This document shows positions 60,661 through 64,000 of a stretch of 64,000 nt of DNA, piece by piece. The stretch covers positions 1,476,501 through 1,540,500 of the forward strand of contig JABELC010000001.1 in the NCBI GenBank assembly GCA_028455995.1, in the 5' to 3' direction. How positions within the stretch are numbered: position 1 is the first letter of the stretch; every line of letters begins with the position of its first letter. The DNA comes from Scleromitrula shiraiana (taxonomy: Eukaryota > Ascomycota > Leotiomycetes > Helotiales > Sclerotiniaceae). Made by a program: the position numbers and the translations under genes. A model generated the notes under the pieces. It searched no databases. It was not told where the DNA came from and was given only the letters and a program-made list of their open reading frames with translations.

Positions 60661-61362
60661 AACTTATATTTAAGCAACTTGAAGCTTAAAATCATCTTAA
60701 TTAATTATTATAATATCAATGATTATTTTTTTAAATTTAATTACTAGTAAAAATTAATTAATAATTATAATTTTATAATTTTAAAATTATTTACTAGTAG
60801 TAATATCATAATATAAAATTTATAATTCAATTTATAATTCAATTTATAATTCAATTTATACTAACTTACTATATAATATACTAAATTTTTTACTAATACT
60901 ACTACTAGTACTACTAGTAGTAGTAGATCTTCAAGTTAATTTTATTTACTAATACATGATTAAAATATAAATTTACTAGTATTATATTATACAAGTTTAT
61001 ATTTTTTTAATTTAATAAAATTTTGATTTCAAGTTCAAGTTATTATAGTACTAGTCACCATATAATTTAATTTATATACTAGTATTTAATATTTAAAAAT
61101 ATTTCTAACTTGAAATTATCATAATACTAGTACTAGTAGTAATTTATATTACTTGTATAAATTTATTATATTCATTAATATATAATGTTTTAATAAATTT
61201 AATAATTATAACTTCAAGTTTTACTAGTAATAGTAATATTATTAAGTTTTTTATAATTTATTTTTATTTATTTTGAATATTATAATTAATTTAAAAAGTA
61301 TGATCATGATATAAATTCAAAACGTCAAAACGCGACTTTTTAAAATTTGCTTGAATATAAGC
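60661..61362. mobile_element. AT-rich island with short terminal inverted repeats
   Basis: About 700 bp of nearly pure A/T. The left end ACTTATATTTAAGCAA (60662-60677) pairs with the right end TTGCTTGAATATAAGC (61347-61362) with two transitions. The inside has many ACTAGT, AGTACT and TAGTAG words and AACTTGAAGTT-type words, as in the island at 54725-55410, but the termini differ. No coding frame. Likely a RIP-mutated non-autonomous DNA element. Confidence 0.55.
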
Positions 61363-61959
61363 TGTGGGTCACTGTAGTTACCCGTGCGCGGAACTTGGTT
61401 ACAACGACTCGGAGCAATATCCGCCGTTTTCTATCATTTCATTTCCAATGTGCTGAATGCTAGAAAGGTATCATAGAATTCCGCTGCTCATGCATTTGAA
61501 GGATTTATCATATTATGAGTTGGTAGATTAAGTTATCCATCGGATGTTGCTTCTAGCACTTAGATTCAACGGAGAATATGAATTTGCAGTCCATCTCTTC
61601 CTAACCCTTTGTTCTGTCTATTTGATATACGGGGTTAGAGCTTTCAGTTGAGATATTAGATCATGCTTCATTGATGGACTATCCCTATCTTTCAGCATCA
61701 TATCGCTTTACAATTCTAAAGTTATTCTATTAAAATTCGGCCATACATATTATTCACCTGTCACATATTTTTTCAGAGTTTAGATATATTTAAGATAGTT
61801 TTTGTTTGATGTGTAAAAAAACACTTTTTTATTGTCTATATTGAACATTGAGAAATCAATTTGTTGGACCAGAAATCTTTACCAAAAAGCAAGTGCTTGT
61901 TTGGTATGAAAGCAGAATTCTCCAAAAGCTGTAGCATCTAGTGAAGGAGTATATAGATA
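61363..61959. other. intergenic region
   Basis: Ordinary composition, downstream of the 2EXR gene. No gene supported. Confidence 0.5.
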
Positions 61960-62613
61960 TCAAAAATAATATTTTAAATACCCCCATCTAGTCTTAGGCC
62001 ACACAAATTGAGGCTCATCGGCTTTGGCTTTGGCAGCAATCGTCTTCTTCCATGAGCTGGTAAGTACAAGATTGCTGGGTTCTAGAATCCTATCATCCGT
62101 TTCTAGTTGAATATACATATCCTGAGGAAGATTATCATAATCATTTCGAAGAAAAGTAACGCTCTCCAAACATGGGAAATCTTCCAACCATTCAATCCAA
62201 CGAGCTCGTTCCACATCTGCAAAGTTCATGCCTAACCATACGGCACGAGTAATGGCAAGATGCTTGATACTCATTTTCAATTCCCAATTGTACCAAAGTC
62301 CATTCGTCAATTTGTAATTCCGGCCGATAATAAACACGTCCTGGTTCATACTGAAGTAATCCCGGGCAGCAGAATATGGATCCCAATGTTGGACGGGTCG
62401 TCGAAGGAATATCCTAAAGTCAACTCTCGTTAGTGCTTCCTCGCGAGCTTCCCGGTTCACATGAAGGATTGCCGGAACGGGACAGTTACCTCTGGGGTCA
62501 TGACGGTTGTACTCGATAGCTCGGGGATGCTGTCAAATAGCCTCACGCCAGATTTGCTGTCGGAACTCGAGTGGAAGTCTCCCAAAACTTGGGGATTCGT
62601 TTATTCCGGCCAT
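61960..62613 (-). pseudogene. 2EXR domain protein with one in-frame stop
   Basis: The full frame of 217 codons starts M-A-G-I-N-E-S at 62613 and runs to 61960, interrupted only by TGA at 62533-62535. The text around it fits the 2EXR family, widespread in filamentous ascomycetes and of unknown function: F-G-R-L-P-L-E-F-R-Q-Q-I-W-R-E-A-I, stop, Q-H-P-R-A-I-E-Y, later P-A-I-L-H-V-N-R-E-A-R-E-E-A-L and W-L-E-D-F-P-C-L-E-S-V. A CGA codon before mutation is the simplest origin, a C-to-T change. No intron can remove the stop. Initiation at the Met before N-R-E-A-R (62460) is possible but would lose the first conserved block. Confidence 0.75.
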
Positions 62614-64000
62614 GGTTGCTGTTGAGGTGTTTGTTTGTTCGGTTTGTGGTTTATTCAAATTGTTCATAGAAGTATTTCGGTGCGAGGTGACTCTATATCG
62701 GACTCTTGTTGAAATTTCTTTCTAATTTGAATTCGCTGCTTTCTATATGACGAGGGGGAGAGGCATTAGATATTTTATAAGATAGCAATTGGCATTGTTC
62801 ATGAGCAATGTCAACAACAGATAAGATTTTCAAAGTTTAAAATTTCTCTCCAAATAGTGAACAATGCATCTGTCACTGTTAGGCTCGGAGAAACTTACCC
62901 CCCTCGCAAGCAAGATGCTGGCTCGTCGAGTGTATTTGTGTCTGAGATGACACAGCCGAAACTCAAGCAAAATTCTAGATAACTCGTACATTGAGAAGTA
63001 TACTGTAGATATATAGGTGCAAGAACGGATCACGCTGAGTCCACGGTTCACTGGCATCTAGATAAATAGTCTAAATCAAACTAACAATCCACAGACCATC
63101 ACCCTCCATTTCAAATGCCAACCGAATCAAGCACCTTTGTATTCACAAACCTATGAGTAGATTTCTCCGGCAGTAGAAGAGAATGTGCCATATGTTAGCA
63201 GGAAGGAATTACAGCCCTGAGTGCTTCACCATGATGGTTCAGACCTTCTCCCCTCTCGGTGATTATAGTTGTTTCAGGTCATTGAGAAGATTCAGATTCT
63301 AGCTCCTTGATAGATATGACGAAAAGTTGTTGATTTCTACTAGTTGGGGAAAGGATGCTAGGGCTTCATCTGGAATAAGTGAATCAATTACGTTGAGATG
63401 ATTCACTGATTCTATCAATCAGTATTATCTGTTTACTCCACCTTGAATTCTCAGGCGGGTATTATACACCAGTTCCCTCCTTATAAGAAGACTTCTACTC
63501 AGACAATTGCGATTTGGATTATCGGCAATCTATTATTATAACCGCGCTTAATTGTCATGTTGGTTGATAATTCAGTTCTGTACGGTTTGAGTTTGCTACT
63601 ACCGTAAACTCTATCCCCTTCCCCAAGGAATGAGTACATCAAAACGGAGCAAGCGGTTTGTTCCAAATACATCCCCTATTGTAATGCTCGTATTCGGATT
63701 TTGTAGCCTGTCTGTCCATTACTCTTCCACTGACTGTATTTATGTTTTTCTGAAGAGCTTACGTACTACAACCATCTTTACCGGTGCCCATATTGCAATG
63801 TAAATTAGAATCTTCGGCCTTGAAGAATCCTTTTAACGTACAGGGTGCACTGAGACTCTGAGTTGAGAGTTCATTCGCATGTTTGCGTACGTAGATTCGC
63901 CGTCAGTGCTTTGTAACTAGAAGTCTCTCATTCATTGGTATAATCATATCTCAGTAGTTCAGACGAATAACACCCCTCAAAACCCCATCCTACCCACGTC
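62614..64000. other. intergenic region to window end
   Basis: About 1.4 kb of ordinary composition. The frame at 62830-63057 (minus) has no recognisable character. No gene or RNA was recognised. Confidence 0.45.

Noticed and set aside
1..64000. tRNA, rRNA or CRISPR sequences
   Set aside because: Scanned by eye for B-box-like GGTTCGAATC words and regularly spaced repeats; none convincing. tRNAscan would be needed to exclude tRNA genes.

Overview
The window is nuclear DNA of a filamentous ascomycete (Pezizomycotina). Genes carry short GT-AG introns of about 45-160 bp. The protein families (Fig1-like membrane protein, DUF6594, Ppo fatty-acid dioxygenase, ADGF-type deaminase, 2EXR, fungal F-box/LRR) are typical of this group. 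Very AT-rich blocks have lost CpA/TpG in the manner of repeat-induced point mutation (RIP). A leotiomycete such as a Sclerotiniaceae relative would fit, but the genus is an inference.

Left arm (1-7.0 kb): 3' part of a Fig1-like membrane protein gene, a PhyH-type 2-oxoglutarate oxygenase, a three-exon DUF6594 membrane protein and a three-exon unknown protein with a Cys/His cluster.

Middle (7.49-32.59 kb): about 25 kb of degenerate DNA with no live gene. It resolves into four nested Ty1/Copia LTR retrotransposons, each with paired LTRs and a 5-bp target duplication. Element 1 (7490-32588, CTAGA) was hit twice. One hit is element 2 of the same family (11029-16471, AATTT). The other is element 3 (17112-31316, GATAT). 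Element 3 carries element 4 in antisense (20233-27849, ATTAT/GTTAT). With the insertions removed, element 1 is 5441 bp, against 5443 bp for element 2. Ghost integrase, reverse transcriptase and RNase H segments give the orientations.

Right arm (33.9-64 kb): an acyltransferase-3 membrane enzyme; a large eight-exon Ppo-type dioxygenase/P450 fusion (oxylipin synthesis); a truncated MFS transporter; an ADGF-type adenosine deaminase pseudogene with several lesions; an intact 14-TM MFS transporter of vacuolar/DHA2 type; a proline-rich single-TM unknown protein; an F-box/LRR protein; and a 2EXR gene with one in-frame stop. Two AT-rich islands of about 0.7 kb with terminal inverted repeats (54.7 and 60.7 kb) look like RIP-mutated DNA transposon or MITE relics. 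Long stretches between genes hold only microsatellites and minisatellites.

No gene cluster with one shared pathway is visible. The main story is a RIP-silenced transposon nest with decaying genes on one side. Splice sites were placed by eye from GT-AG signals, reading frame and recalled family sequence; none was tested with transcripts or database searches.
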